64,000 nt of DNA, taken from Burkholderia contaminans (GTDB lineage Bacteria; Pseudomonadota; Gammaproteobacteria; Burkholderiales; Burkholderiaceae). Every line of letters starts with the position of its first letter. Position 1 is the first letter of the stretch. The position numbers and the translations under genes were made by a program. Below, in pieces: positions 27,355-37,544 of this stretch. The DNA is taken from positions 1,302,001 through 1,366,000 of the forward strand of contig NZ_CP090640.1 in the NCBI RefSeq assembly GCF_029633825.1, in the 5' to 3' direction. The notes under the pieces were generated by a model. It was not told the origin of the DNA and did no database searches. It was given only the letters and a program-made list of their open reading frames with translations.

Positions 27355-27570
27355 GAAGCGTTCTCCGGAAAGGAACGGGAACGGCGGACCGCAGGCTCGC
27401 CGCGTCACGCGTCGCCGGTGGGCGGCGCGACGGATGCGCGGCATGGCGCCGCGACCGGTGACGACGAGTCTAGCAAGCCGAAATGACGGGAAAACGCGTG
27501 AGCGCGGAGAACGTTATTTCGCGGCGGCCGGCAATCGCGGCGGCGTGCGATGCCCGGCGGCCCATGCGCG

Positions 27571-28164
27571 TTACTGCCCGTAGTTGACCGTGAGTTGCGC
27601 GGTGCCGATCGCCAGCGTGCCGATCTCGTGCTCGAACATCGGCGCGGGGCGGCCCTGCGCGACGCGCAGGTCGTCGCCCTTGAGCGCATAGACGGTGATC
27701 ACGTAGCGGTGCGGCTTGCCCGGCGGCGGGCACGGGCCGCCGTAGCCGTCGATCCCGAAGTCGTTGCGCGCCTCGCTCGCACCGATGCGCCGCAGGAAGC
27801 CGGACGCGCTTGCGTCGGCTGGCAGGCTCGTGACCGTCGCCGGAATGCCCGCCACGGCCCAGTGCCACCAGCCGTGCCCCGGAGCATCGGGATCGAAGAC
27901 CGTGACCGCATAGCCGCGCGTGCCGGGCGGCGGGTTGTGCCAGGTGAGTTGCGGCGAGTGGTTGCCGCCCTTGCAGTCGCCGCGGTCGAACACGTTCGCG
28001 GCGCGGACGCGCCCGCCCGGCGTCAGGTCATCGCTCGTCACGGTGAACGGGCCTTCCGCATGCGCGGGCAGGGCAGAGAGGACGACGGCGTAAAGGAGGG
28101 CGGCGAGGAACGGCGACGGGCGACCCGATGGCGCAGGCGGAGTGATCCGGCGATCCACACGCAT
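27571..28164 (-). CDS. Secreted YbhB/YbcL (PEBP-like) protein
   Basis: A 197-residue protein with an N-terminal signal peptide (hydrophobic about 16-34, cut after LPAHA). The PEBP fold shows DPDAPGHGWWHWAVAGIP and the ligand-site segment GYGGPCPPPGKPHRYVITVYAL. The family is related to eukaryotic Raf kinase inhibitor protein; the bacterial role is unclear. The ATG at 28164 gives a long basic n-region (MRVDRRITPPAPSGRP); a start further in is possible but no better ATG is present. Confidence 0.87.
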   Translation of the reverse strand: MRVDRRITPPAPSGRPSPFLAALLYAVVLSALPAHAEGPFTVTSDDLTPGGRVRAANVFDRGDCKGGNHSPQLTWHNPPPGTRGYAVTVFDPDAPGHGWWHWAVAGIPATVTSLPADASASGFLRRIGASEARNDFGIDGYGGPCPPPGKPHRYVITVYALKGDDLRVAQGRPAPMFEHEIGTLAIGTAQLTVNYGQ

Positions 28165-28351
28165 ATGGCGCTTCTCCCGTCACGTGGGCCGGACCGATGC
28201 GTCCGGCGTTGTTGGCGTCGTGCGTTGCCTGCGCAACTGATGGCAGCGATGGATCAAGTCTAGCATTAGGGTTCGATGAGCGACGCACGCCGCGACCCGT
28301 GGTCGCGATCGTTTCCTGCGCGAATCGACGGGCGCAAAATCGACGGACGAA

Positions 28352-28381
28352 AAAAAGCCGCCCGCGATGAAGCGGGCGGCT
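28352..28381 (-). terminator. Terminator of pyrE
   Basis: A perfect 10-bp stem AGCCGCCCGC/GCGGGCGGCT with a GATGAA loop; on the - strand it is followed by a six-T run. It lies 39 bp after the pyrE stop. Confidence 0.9.
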
Positions 28382-28419
28382 CGTTCAGCCAGGACGCCGG
28401 CCGGCGGGCCGGCGCGGCA

Positions 28420-29106
28420 TCAATCCTTCGGGGACGTTGCGCCGCCGTGCGCAGCCGACCACTCGGCCGGTGCGTGCAGGAATTTCTCGACTTCGTCGAG
28501 CGTCTTCGTCTCGAAGTAGCCCGAGGCCTTCGCGACGCGCAGCACGTCCCACCACGTCGCGAGCGCGTGCAGGTCGACGTCGATGTCCTTCAGGACCGAC
28601 ACGCTTTCCTTGAAGATGTTGTAGTGGAACAGCACGAAGCAGTGGTTCACCGTCGCGCCCGCGGTGCGCAGCGCGTTGACGAAGTTGATCTTGCTGCGGC
28701 TGTCGGTCGTCAGGTCTTCCACCAGCAGCACGCGCGAGCCTTCTTCCAGATGGCCTTCGATCTGCGCGTTGCGGCCGAAACCCTTCGGCTTCTTGCGCAC
28801 GTACTGCATCGGCACCATCATCCGGTCCGCGATCCACGCCGCGAACGGGATGCCGGCCGTTTCGCCGCCCGCCACCGCGTCGATCTGCTCGAAGCCGATG
28901 TCGCGCGTGATCGTCGTTTCAGCCATTTCCATCAGCGCGCGGCGCACGCGCGGGTACGAAATCAGCTTGCGGCAGTCGATATAGACGGGGCTTGCCCAGC
29001 CGGACGTGAAGATGAACGGTTTTTCTGCGTTGAAGTGCACTGCCTGTACTTCGAGCAGGATTTTGGCGGTCGTATCCGAGATCGACTGACGATCGTAGCC
29101 TGTCAT
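28420..29106 (-). CDS. pyrE: Orotate phosphoribosyltransferase
   Basis: A 228-residue enzyme. It joins orotate and PRPP to give OMP in pyrimidine synthesis. Visible are [54 protein letters not shown] (flexible catalytic loop) and the PRPP-binding segment [15 protein letters not shown]. In the last one the usual VDDVITTG is replaced by a variant ending in Ser, as seen in some proteobacterial OPRTs. I take the ATG at 29106 (MTGYDRQ) because AAGGA lies six or seven bases upstream; the ATG at 29112 would be too close to it. Confidence 0.92.
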   Translation of the reverse strand: MTGYDRQSISDTTAKILLEVQAVHFNAEKPFIFTSGWASPVYIDCRKLISYPRVRRALMEMAETTITRDIGFEQIDAVAGGETAGIPFAAWIADRMMVPMQYVRKKPKGFGRNAQIEGHLEEGSRVLLVEDLTTDSRSKINFVNALRTAGATVNHCFVLFHYNIFKESVSVLKDIDVDLHALATWWDVLRVAKASGYFETKTLDEVEKFLHAPAEWSAAHGGATSPKD

Positions 29107-29566
29107 GGGCATTCCTTGGGTGATGAGCGAAGAGCGGGCGCGGGCCCGGTGGCGCAGCAAGGGGAACCTGCCCAGGGGGCCGGGGCGCGATCGGACGGCC
29201 AATCGCATCGCTGCGCGCGTAGCCCGCTATTTTACCCGATTCAGGCCGGTTTTCGGCGGAATTCGCGCGGGTTCGACGCGCGGCTCACCACCGGCGAAAC
29301 AAACGGGGCTGGATCGCTCGCGCGCTGAGGCGGAGGATGCGGCGTTGCACCAACATGCGTCATTTAGGGGGTGTACACTAGGCGACCCTTAGAAATCGTT
29401 CAGTACTTTGTACTTTCCTCTTGCCACCCGCCAAGGTTCGATGGCGTGCCGATCCGGCGCGTCGCGTGCCGTCTCGCAGTCGATCACCCCCTCGATTCAA
29501 GCAGACGCGGCCGAAGGTGCTGTGTACTGAACCGTCAATATTTCGCATGTCTCTCGCAGGTCAATC
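29107..29566. other. Divergent promoter region between pyrE and maeB
   Basis: 460 bp without a gene. It must hold promoters for both genes. A perfect inverted repeat AGTAC-TTT-GTACT lies at 29402-29414, followed by a pyrimidine-rich stretch. The sequence GGGTGTACACT at 29368-29378 is another short self-complementary spot. I found no convincing -35/-10 pair. Confidence 0.45.
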
Positions 29567-31837
29567 ATGGACGAACAACTGAAGCAGGCCGCACTCGCTT
29601 ATCACCTGAACCCGAAACCCGGCAAGATTTCGGTCACCCCGACCAAGCCGCTGTCGAACCAGCTCGATCTGTCGCTCGCGTATTCGCCGGGCGTCGCCGC
29701 TGCGTGCGAAGCGATCCACGCCGATCCGCTCGACGCGCAGAAGTACACGTCGCGCGGCAACCTCGTCGGCGTCATCACGAACGGCACCGCCGTGCTCGGC
29801 CTGGGCAACATCGGCCCGCTCGCCGCGAAGCCGGTGATGGAAGGCAAGGGCTGCCTCTTCAAGAAATTCGCGGGCATCGACGTGTTCGACATCGAACTGT
29901 CGGAGTCCGACCCCGACAAGCTCGTCGAGGCGATCGCGATGCTCGAGCCGACGCTCGGCGGCATCAACCTCGAGGACATCAAGGCGCCGGAATGCTTCTA
30001 CATCGAGCAGAAGCTGCGCGAGCGCATGAAGATTCCCGTTTTCCACGATGACCAGCACGGCACCGCGATCATCGCGTCGGCCGCGATCCTGAACGGCCTG
30101 AAGGTCGTCGGCAAGAAGCTGTCCGAAGTGAAGCTCGTGTGCTCGGGCGCGGGCGCAGCGGCCATCGCGTGTCTGGACCTGCTCGTGAACCTCGGCCTGA
30201 CGAAGTCGAACATCCTCGTCGCCGATTCGAAGGGCGTGATCTACGAAGGGCGCGGCAACCTCGATCCGTCGAAGCAGCGCTATGCGGCGACCACCGACGC
30301 ACGCACGCTCGCCGACGCGATCGTCGGCGCGGACGTGTTCCTCGGCTGCTCGAGCGCGGGCGTGCTGAAGCAGGACATGGTCAAGACGATGGGCGACAAG
30401 CCGCTGATCCTGGCGCTCGCGAACCCGGAACCGGAAATCCGCCCGGAAGACGCGAAGGCCGTGCGTCCGGACGCGATCGTAGCGACCGGCCGTTCGGACT
30501 ACCCGAACCAGGTCAACAACGTGCTGTGCTTCCCGTTCATCTTCCGCGGCGCGCTCGACGTCGGCGCGACGACGATCACGGAAGAAATGAAGCTCGCGTG
30601 CGTGCGCGCGATCGCCGAGCTGGCGCAGGAAACCGACCAGAGCGAAGAAGTCGCGAAGGCGTATGAAGGCCACTCGCTCGAATTCGGGCCGGACTACCTG
30701 ATTCCGAAGCCGTTCGACCCGCGCCTGATCATCAAGATCGCGCCGGCCGTCGCGCAAGCCGCGATGGACTCGGGCGTTGCCACCCGCCCGATCCAGGACA
30801 TGGACGCGTACCGCGAGCAGCTCGGCGCGACCGTCTACCGCACCGGCATGGTGATGCGTCCGGTGTTCGCCACCGCGAAGCAGAAGCAGGCCCGCATCGT
30901 GTTCGCCGAGGGCGAAGACGAGCGCGTGCTGCGCGCCGCGCAGTTCGTGCTGCAGGAAAAGATCGCGAAGCCGATCCTCGTCGGCCGTCCGTCGGTCATC
31001 GACATGCGCCTCGCGAAGATCGGCTCGAAGCTGAAGGCCGGCACCGATTTCGAGATCGTCGACCCGGAAGACGATGCGCGCTACCACCGCTACTGGCAGG
31101 CGTATCAGGAGATCGGCGCGCGCGACGGCGTGACGCCGGAAGTCGCGAAGGCCGCGATGCGCAAGTTCAACACGCTGATCGGCGCGATGCTCGTGCATCT
31201 GGGCGACGCGGACGGGATGATCTGCGGGATGATCGACACGTTCCACAGCCACCTGAAGTTCATCGAACAGGTGCTGGGCCGTGCGAAGGGCGCCGAGCAC
31301 TTCGCGGCGATGAACCTGCTGATGCTGCCGGGCCGCAACCTGTTCGTGTGCGATACGTACGTGAACGAACTGCCGAGCGCCGAACAGCTCGCCGACATGA
31401 CGATCCAGGCCGCGGCCGAGATCGAGCGCTTCGGCATTGCGCCGAAGGCTGCGCTGCTGTCGAACTCGAACTTCGGCAGCGCGCCGTCGGCGTCGTCGCG
31501 CCGGATGGGCGAGGCTCGCAAGCTGATCGTCGAACGCGCACCGAACCTGGAAGTCGATGGCGAAATGCACGGCGACGCGGCGCTGTCGGAGCTGATCCGC
31601 AAGCAGGCATTCCCCGGCACGACGCTGTCGGGTGAAGCGAACCTGCTGATCATGCCGAACGTCGAAGCGGCGAACATCGCGTACAACCTGCTGAAGATGG
31701 TCGGCGGCGAAGGCGTGACGGTTGGCCCGTTCCTGCTCGGCGCGGCGAAGCCGGCTCACATCCTGACGCCGGCTGCGACCGTGCGCCGGATCATCAACAT
31801 GACGGCCGTTGCCGCCGCGAACGTGAACACGAAGTAA
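29567..31837 (+). CDS. maeB: NADP-dependent malic enzyme with phosphotransacetylase-like domain
   Basis: 756 residues in two parts. Residues 1-430 are a malic enzyme: [47 protein letters not shown] and the nucleotide-binding [17 protein letters not shown]. Residues about 430-756 form a phosphotransacetylase-like domain ([19 protein letters not shown] ... [18 protein letters not shown]), which in MaeB is regulatory, binding acetyl-CoA, rather than catalytic. It decarboxylates malate to pyruvate with formation of NADPH. The ATG at 29567 gives [13 protein letters not shown]. It stands as a single gene with its own terminator. Confidence 0.95.
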   Translation: MDEQLKQAALAYHLNPKPGKISVTPTKPLSNQLDLSLAYSPGVAAACEAIHADPLDAQKYTSRGNLVGVITNGTAVLGLGNIGPLAAKPVMEGKGCLFKKFAGIDVFDIELSESDPDKLVEAIAMLEPTLGGINLEDIKAPECFYIEQKLRERMKIPVFHDDQHGTAIIASAAILNGLKVVGKKLSEVKLVCSGAGAAAIACLDLLVNLGLTKSNILVADSKGVIYEGRGNLDPSKQRYAATTDARTLADAIVGADVFLGCSSAGVLKQDMVKTMGDKPLILALANPEPEIRPEDAKAVRPDAIVATGRSDYPNQVNNVLCFPFIFRGALDVGATTITEEMKLACVRAIAELAQETDQSEEVAKAYEGHSLEFGPDYLIPKPFDPRLIIKIAPAVAQAAMDSGVATRPIQDMDAYREQLGATVYRTGMVMRPVFATAKQKQARIVFAEGEDERVLRAAQFVLQEKIAKPILVGRPSVIDMRLAKIGSKLKAGTDFEIVDPEDDARYHRYWQAYQEIGARDGVTPEVAKAAMRKFNTLIGAMLVHLGDADGMICGMIDTFHSHLKFIEQVLGRAKGAEHFAAMNLLMLPGRNLFVCDTYVNELPSAEQLADMTIQAAAEIERFGIAPKAALLSNSNFGSAPSASSRRMGEARKLIVERAPNLEVDGEMHGDAALSELIRKQAFPGTTLSGEANLLIMPNVEAANIAYNLLKMVGGEGVTVGPFLLGAAKPAHILTPAATVRRIINMTAVAAANVNTK

Positions 31838-31878
31838 GTCCACGCCCGCGTGTGCCGCGCTTTACGCGCGGCGCAATG

Positions 31879-31917
31879 AAAAACGCCACGGAACCTGCGT
31901 TCCGTGGCGTTTTTTTA
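31879..31917 (+). terminator. Terminator of maeB
   Basis: Stem AAACGCCACGGAA/TTCCGTGGCGTTT with a CCTGCG loop, followed by more Ts. It lies between the convergent maeB and indolepyruvate oxidoreductase genes. Confidence 0.93.
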
Positions 31918-31986
31918 TCGTGACGCGACGTGAACGGATAGCCGCTCGCCGGCGGGCATCCGGCCGCGAATGCCCGCCGCGTGCCG

Positions 31987-34900
31987 TCAAGCGACCTGCT
32001 GGTGCGACTGGCCGCCCGACGGTGAACGCCACTTCGCGAGCAGCGTGTCCCGCTTCTGGCGTACCGCGCGCAGGTTGTTCTCCTTCACGTGGCCGTAGCC
32101 GCGAATGCCGTCCGGCAGCGCCGCGAGCTCGACGGCGAGCGGACGGTTGGCCGCGTTCAGCTTGGCGAGCACCTCGTCGATCAGTGCTTCGTACTCACCG
32201 ATCAGCGCACGCTCGGTGCGACGCTCCGCAGTACGGCCGAACGGGTCGAGCCCGGTGCCGCGCAGGAACTTCGCTTTCGCGAGCATCCGGAACGCCGACA
32301 TCATCCACGGGCCGTAGGCCTTCTTCACGAGATGGCCGTGGGCGTCCGTCTTCGCGAACAGCGGCGGCGCGAGGTGGAACTTCAGCTTCCAGTCGCCTTC
32401 GAACTGCGCGGTCAGGCGCGCGAGGAACGCCGGATCGGATTGCAGCCGCGCGACCTCGTATTCGTCCTTGTACGCCATCAGCTTGAACAGGTTGCGCGCG
32501 ACCGCTTCGGTCAGCGGCTCCTGCATCGTGTCGCCGTCTGCCAGCGTGCGCTCGGCCGCGCGCACCTTGTCGACGAATGCCGCATAGCGAGACGCGTACG
32601 CGGCGTTCTGGTACGCGGTGAGGAATTCGACACGCTTCGCGATCAGCGCGTCGACGGCCTTCTTCGTGTGCAGCGAAATCACCGTGGCGCCTTGCACGGG
32701 GCGCGCGTCGCCGGCCGCAGCCTGCTTCACGCTCGCCAGGTCGTACGCGGCGCGGCGGCCCCAGTCGAAGGCCGCGCGATTCTTCTCCACCGATACCGCA
32801 TTCAGCTCGATCGCGCGGACGAGCGACGCGAGCGTGAGCGGCAGCCAGCCCTTCTGCCACGCGTAGCCGAGCACGAACGGGTTCGTGTAGATCGCGTCGC
32901 CGAGCAGCGCGACCGCGAAGCGGTTCGCGTCGATGAAATCGACGGCTTCACCTGCTGCCGCGCGGATGTCGTTCTCGGCAGACAGGCCCGGGAACGACCA
33001 GTTCGGGTTCTTGATGAACTCGGCGGTCGGCGTCTGCGCGCTGTTGACGACTACGCGCGTCGTGTCGTGGCGCATCCGCGACGTGCACTCGTCGCCGGCC
33101 GTGACGATCGCATCGCAGCCGATCACGAGGTCGGCCTCGCCCATCGCGATTCGCGTCGCATGGATGTCGGTCGGCGCGTGCGAGATCTGCACATGGCTCA
33201 TCACGGCGCCGCCCTTCTGGGCGAGACCGGTGACGTCGAGCACGGTCACGCCCTTGTTCTCCAGATGCGCGGCCATCCCGAGCAGCGCGCCGATCGTGAC
33301 GACGCCCGTGCCGCCGACGCCCGTGACGAGCACGCCGTATGCGCGGTCGATGTCCGGCAGCGTCGGCTCCGGGATCGGCGGCAGTGCGTTGCCGTCGACC
33401 GACACGGCCTTCGGCTTCTTCAACTGGCCGCCCTCGACCGTGACGAAGCTCGGGCAGAAGCCCTTCACGCACGAGAAGTCCTTGTTGCAGCTCGACTGGT
33501 TGATCTGGCGCTTCGTGCCGAATTCGGTTTCCAGTGGCTCGACCGACAGGCAGTTCGACTGCACCGAGCAGTCGCCGCAGCCTTCGCACACCGCGTCGTT
33601 GATCACGACACGCTTGGCCGGATCCGGATACGTGCCGCGTTTGCGGCGACGGCGTTTCTCGGTCGCGCAGGTCTGGTCGTAGATCAGGATCGTCGTGCCT
33701 TCGATCTCGCGCAGCTCGCGCTGCACGTCATCGAGCTGGTCACGGTGGTGGATCGTCACGCCCGGCGCGAGCAGCGCCTTCTGGCTGTCGTACTTCTCCG
33801 GCTCGTCGGTGACGATCACGATCTTCTTCGCGCCTTCCGACGCGAGCTGGTGCGTGATCTGCGGCACCGTCAGCACGCCGTCGACCGGCTGGCCGCCCGT
33901 CATCGCCACGGCGTCGTTGTAGAGGATCTTGTAGGTGATGTTCGCCTTCGACGAGATCGCCGCGCGCACGGCCAGCAGGCCCGAGTGGAAATAGGTGCCG
34001 TCGCCGAGGTTCGCGAACACGTGCTTTTCGTCCGTGAACGGCGCCTGGCCGATCCATGGCACGCCTTCGCCGCCCATCTGGCTGAAGGTGCTCGTGCTGC
34101 GGTCCATCCACACGGTCATGTAGTGGCAGCCGATCCCCGCGATCGCGCGCGAGCCTTCCGGCACGTTGGTCGACGTGTTGTGCGGGCAGCCCGAGCAGAA
34201 CCACGGCTTGCGCTCGGTCTGCACGTGGGGCTTCGCGAGCGCCATTTCCTTCGCGTTGATCACGGCGAGGCGCGCGGCGATGCGTGCCCGCACGTCGGAC
34301 GGCAGCTCGAACTTCTCGAGGCGCGTCGCGATCGCCTTCGCGATGATCGCGGGCGACAGTTCGTAGTGCGCGGGCAGCAGCCAGTTGCCCATCGGCACCG
34401 ACCATTCGCCGCCGGCGCCGTCCTTCTCGTCGAACTTGCCGAACACGCGCGGGCGTTGCCCGTCGGGCCAGTTGTACAACTCTTCCTTGATCGCGTATTC
34501 GAGGATCTGGCGCTTTTCCTCGACGACGAGGATTTCGTCGAGCCCGCGCGCGAACGCCTGTGCGCCCTGTGCTTCGAGCGGCCACACGCAGCCGACCTTG
34601 TAGAGCCGGATGCCGATTCGCGCGCAGGTTTCGTCATCGAGGCCGAGGTCGGTCAGCGCCTGGCGCACGTCGAGGTACGCCTTGCCGCCGGTCATGATCC
34701 CGAAGCGCGCGCTCGGCGAATCGATCTCGATGCGGTCGAGCTTGTTCGCGCGCACGTAGGCGAGCGCCGCGTACCACTTGTAGTCGAGCAGCCGTGCTTC
34801 CTGCACGAGCGGTGGGTCGGGCCAGCGGATGTTCAGGCCGCCTTCCGGCAGGATGAAGTCGGTCGGCAGCACGATCTCGGTGCGATGCGGGTCGATATCG

Positions 34901-35577
34901 ACCGATGCCGACGATTCGACCACGTCCGTCACGCACTTGAGCGCGACCCACAGGCCCGAGTAGCGGCTCATGGCCCAGCCGTGCAGGCCGAAGTCGAGAT
35001 ATTCCTGCACGTTGGACGGGAACAGCACCGGCAGCCCGCAGGCCTTGAAGATGTGTTCGGACTGGTGCGCGAGCGTCGACGATTTCGCCGCGTGGTCGTC
35101 GCCGGCGAGCACCAGCACGCCGCCGTGCTTCGACGAGCCGGCCGAGTTCGCGTGCTTGAATACGTCGCCCGTGCGGTCGACGCCCGGGCCCTTGCCGTAC
35201 CACATGCCGAACACGCCGTCGTGCTTCGCGCCGGGGTACAGGTTCACTTGCTGCGAGCCCCACACGGCGGTGGCGGCGAGATCTTCGTTGAGGCCGGGCT
35301 GGAAGACGATCTGGTGGGCGGCCAGGTGCTGCTTGGCTTTCCAGAGCGACAGATCGAGGCCGCCGAGCGGCGATCCGCGGTAGCCGGAGATGAAGCCTGC
35401 CGTATTGAGACCGGCGGCGCGATCGCGTTCCTGCTGGAGCATCGGCAAGCGCACGAGGGCCTGGATGCCGCTCATGTACGCGCGACCGCGTTCCAGTGTG
35501 TATTTGTCGTCAAGCGTGACGGACTTCAGCGCGGCTTCTAGCGATGCGCGTTGGCCTGCGTCTAGCGGGGCATTCAT
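31987..35577 (-). CDS. Indolepyruvate ferredoxin oxidoreductase, fused IorA-IorB type
   Basis: A single 1196-residue chain joining the large (TPP) and small (gamma) subunits. It decarboxylates aryl-pyruvates, from aromatic amino acid transamination, to aryl-acetyl-CoA with ferredoxin as acceptor. Landmarks in order: N-terminal FISGYRGSPLGGLDLSLW, the CSGCPHNTSTNVPEGS region, a ferredoxin-like Cys cluster (CEGCGDCSVQSNCLSVEP and CNKDFSCVKGFCPSF), GVGGTGVVTIGALLGMAAH of the gamma domain, then about 250 C-terminal residues. Its ribosome binding site TGGAGGAGAC (complement of 35583-35592) is perfectly complementary to the 21454 small-RNA seed. It may feed aryl-acetyl-CoA to the nearby paa pathway. 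Confidence 0.92.
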   Translation of the reverse strand: MNAPLDAGQRASLEAALKSVTLDDKYTLERGRAYMSGIQALVRLPMLQQERDRAAGLNTAGFISGYRGSPLGGLDLSLWKAKQHLAAHQIVFQPGLNEDLAATAVWGSQQVNLYPGAKHDGVFGMWYGKGPGVDRTGDVFKHANSAGSSKHGGVLVLAGDDHAAKSSTLAHQSEHIFKACGLPVLFPSNVQEYLDFGLHGWAMSRYSGLWVALKCVTDVVESSASVDIDPHRTEIVLPTDFILPEGGLNIRWPDPPLVQEARLLDYKWYAALAYVRANKLDRIEIDSPSARFGIMTGGKAYLDVRQALTDLGLDDETCARIGIRLYKVGCVWPLEAQGAQAFARGLDEILVVEEKRQILEYAIKEELYNWPDGQRPRVFGKFDEKDGAGGEWSVPMGNWLLPAHYELSPAIIAKAIATRLEKFELPSDVRARIAARLAVINAKEMALAKPHVQTERKPWFCSGCPHNTSTNVPEGSRAIAGIGCHYMTVWMDRSTSTFSQMGGEGVPWIGQAPFTDEKHVFANLGDGTYFHSGLLAVRAAISSKANITYKILYNDAVAMTGGQPVDGVLTVPQITHQLASEGAKKIVIVTDEPEKYDSQKALLAPGVTIHHRDQLDDVQRELREIEGTTILIYDQTCATEKRRRRKRGTYPDPAKRVVINDAVCEGCGDCSVQSNCLSVEPLETEFGTKRQINQSSCNKDFSCVKGFCPSFVTVEGGQLKKPKAVSVDGNALPPIPEPTLPDIDRAYGVLVTGVGGTGVVTIGALLGMAAHLENKGVTVLDVTGLAQKGGAVMSHVQISHAPTDIHATRIAMGEADLVIGCDAIVTAGDECTSRMRHDTTRVVVNSAQTPTAEFIKNPNWSFPGLSAENDIRAAAGEAVDFIDANRFAVALLGDAIYTNPFVLGYAWQKGWLPLTLASLVRAIELNAVSVEKNRAAFDWGRRAAYDLASVKQAAAGDARPVQGATVISLHTKKAVDALIAKRVEFLTAYQNAAYASRYAAFVDKVRAAERTLADGDTMQEPLTEAVARNLFKLMAYKDEYEVARLQSDPAFLARLTAQFEGDWKLKFHLAPPLFAKTDAHGHLVKKAYGPWMMSAFRMLAKAKFLRGTGLDPFGRTAERRTERALIGEYEALIDEVLAKLNAANRPLAVELAALPDGIRGYGHVKENNLRAVRQKRDTLLAKWRSPSGGQSHQQVA

Positions 35578-35907
35578 TAACAGTCTCCTCCACCCAGTTT
35601 GGGATCACCAAAACTCGCCTGCTTCGGGCATCTTGTGGACGCGTCGGCAGTGGCCGGCATATTGGCCGGTTTTAAGCGATGGTAGCACTGGGGCAAACCC
35701 GCCGCCCATCGGTTGGAATGCGGGGGGATTGCGGCGCTGCGTCAGAAAAACAGGGCAGAACCATGCGTTACATCATGTAAAAGCATGTAAAGCCTGCCCC
35801 ATCTTCGTGCAAACGCCGTTAATCTTGTCGGCCTGCCGGAGGTGCCCGGCCGCGTTGGCTTGTTTCGACGCAATCGGGGAGGCGCCGGCAGTTTTACAGG
35901 AGGTGCA
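35578..35907. other. Intergenic region with palindrome TTACAT-C-ATGTAA
   Basis: 330 bp between divergent genes. A perfect 13-bp palindrome TTACATCATGTAA lies at 35768-35780, and a third half-site ATGTAAA follows at 35785-35791. A partial inverted repeat around AGTTTGG-GATCA-CCAAAACT (35597-35616) lies in the oxidoreductase leader. No further gene is visible. Confidence 0.5.
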
Positions 35908-36102
35908 ATGAACACACGTCATATCCAGAGTTTCCTGATCGTGTCCGCCGCGTTTTTCTCGATGACCGGCCCGGTGCACGCGCGAGGCGCGAGCGCACTG
36001 GCGGCAGCCGGCGCGCAGATGCAGCAGATCGTGCCGGCCCAGGACGCCGTCGCGCAGCAGTCGGCCGAGCGCGCCGTCGAGTCGAAGGCGAACGCGCGTT
36101 GA
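35908..36102 (+). CDS. Small secreted hypothetical protein
   Basis: A 64-residue protein with a signal peptide (TRHIQSFLIVSAAFFSMTG, cut after VHA). The mature part of about 39 residues is Ala/Gln-rich (AGAQMQQIVPAQDAVAQQSA) and probably one helix. There is no known domain. The ribosome binding site CAGGAGG (35897-35903) fits the ATG at 35908 very well, and an own terminator follows, so this is a genuine single-gene unit. The function is unknown. Confidence 0.78.
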   Translation: MNTRHIQSFLIVSAAFFSMTGPVHARGASALAAAGAQMQQIVPAQDAVAQQSAERAVESKANAR

Positions 36103-36137
36103 TCCGCTCGCGCGGCCAGCGGGCCGCGCCGGAATGC

Positions 36138-36174
36138 AAAAAGGGCGGGAATCCTCGGATTCCCGCCCTTTTTC
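36138..36174. terminator. Terminator between the small secreted gene and hppD
   Basis: A 12-bp stem AAAGGGCGGGAAT/ATTCCCGCCCTTT with loop CCTCGG and T/A-rich ends on both sides. It can act for both convergent genes. Confidence 0.9.
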
Positions 36175-36234
36175 TTTGCGCCGCCGGATCGTGCGGGCTG
36201 CCGGGTTGCCCCGGGCAGCCGCCCGCCGGATGCG

Positions 36235-37332
36235 TCAGGCCTTGTCCTGCACGACGCCGCGGCGGATCTGGTCGAGTTCGATCGATTCGAACAGCGCCTT
36301 GAAGTTGCCTTCGCCGAAGCCCTGGTTGCCCTTGCGCTGGATGATCTCGAAGAAGATCGGCCCGATCTGGTTCTCGGTGAAGATCTGCAGCAGCAGGTCG
36401 TCGCGCGCGCCGTCGATCAGGATCTTGCGTTTCTTCAGTTCGTCCAGCGATTCGCCGTGGTTCGGCACGCGGCGGTCGACCAGCTCGTAATACGTGTCGA
36501 TCGTGTCGAGCAGCTTCACTTCCTTGCTGCGCAGGCCATCGACCGCCTGGTAGATGTCGGTGGCGCCGAGCGCGATGTGCTGGATGCCTTCGCCGTGGTA
36601 AGCGTCGAGGTATTCCTGGATCTGGCCGGCCGTATCCGAACCTTCCTCGTTGATCGGGATGCGGATCTTGCCGCACGGCGACGTCATCGCCTTCGACTTC
36701 ACGCCCGTCACCTTGCCTTCGATGTCGAAGTAGCGCACTTCGCGGAAGTTGAACAGGCGCTCGTAGAACTCCGCCCATTCCTGCATGCGGCCGCGATGCA
36801 CGTTGTGCGTCAGGTGGTCGATGTAGGTGAGGCCGTGGCCGACCGGGTTCGGGTTCGCGCCGGCGATCGGCTCGAAGTCGACGTCATAGATGCTGATGTC
36901 GCCGATGGCGCCCGGTTGCGCGCCGTTCTTGCCGCGCCAGCGGTCGACGAAGTAAATCAGCGAATCGCCGATGCCCTTGATCGCCGGGATGTTCAGCTCC
37001 ATCGGGCCCGTCTTGTTGTCGAAGCCCCATGCGCCGAGCTCCAGCGCGTGCTTGTACGCCTTCGCGGCGTCCTGCACGCGGAACGCGATCGCGCAGATCG
37101 ACGGCCCGTGCAGGCGCGCGAAGCGTTGCGCGAACGAATCGGGTTCGGCGTTGATGATGAAGTTGATGTCGCCCTGGCGGTACACCGTCACGTCTTTGTG
37201 GCGGTGGCGCGCGATCGCGGTGAAACCCATCCGTTCGAACAGCTGTCCGAGCGCTTTCGGGTCCGGTGCCGTGTATTCGATGAATTCGAAGCCGTCGGTG
37301 CCGACGGGGTTGTCCCAGTTCGGGATCTGCAT
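36235..37332 (-). CDS. hppD: 4-hydroxyphenylpyruvate dioxygenase
   Basis: A 365-residue Fe(II) enzyme of tyrosine breakdown; it turns 4-hydroxyphenylpyruvate into homogentisate. The two vicinal-oxygen-chelate domains are visible. The metal ligands fit the histidine in YIDHLTHNVHRG, the one in GIQHIALGATDIY, and the glutamate in IFFEIIQRKGNQGFGEGNFK. The ATG at 37332 (MQIPNWDNPVG) follows AGGAGACACGCC. It diverges from an Lrp-type regulator gene, a common arrangement for hppD in beta-proteobacteria. The downstream homogentisate genes are not in the window. Confidence 0.95.
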   Translation of the reverse strand: MQIPNWDNPVGTDGFEFIEYTAPDPKALGQLFERMGFTAIARHRHKDVTVYRQGDINFIINAEPDSFAQRFARLHGPSICAIAFRVQDAAKAYKHALELGAWGFDNKTGPMELNIPAIKGIGDSLIYFVDRWRGKNGAQPGAIGDISIYDVDFEPIAGANPNPVGHGLTYIDHLTHNVHRGRMQEWAEFYERLFNFREVRYFDIEGKVTGVKSKAMTSPCGKIRIPINEEGSDTAGQIQEYLDAYHGEGIQHIALGATDIYQAVDGLRSKEVKLLDTIDTYYELVDRRVPNHGESLDELKKRKILIDGARDDLLLQIFTENQIGPIFFEIIQRKGNQGFGEGNFKALFESIELDQIRRGVVQDKA

Positions 37333-37544
37333 GGCGTGTCTCCTGTGGGGGCGATCGGCCGGGGCGACGTGCGCAGGCCCGGCCTGGTTCGATGTCGAAC
37401 GTGGCGCCCGCGGCGGCGAGCGCGACGAATCGGTACGTGCGACAGAGTGTAGCGGGCAGCCGTGAGCGTAAACTTGCGAACTTAATTGCCCGAACCTACG
37501 ATGGCGCAATTTCCAGTCTCAAACCATTCATTGGAGGGCAGAAG

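Noticed and set aside
29561..31843. A 760-codon open frame opposite maeB
   Set aside because: Shadow of a clear malic enzyme gene.
32089..35541. An 1150-codon open frame opposite the indolepyruvate oxidoreductase gene
   Set aside because: Antisense shadow; the - strand frame contains all family motifs.
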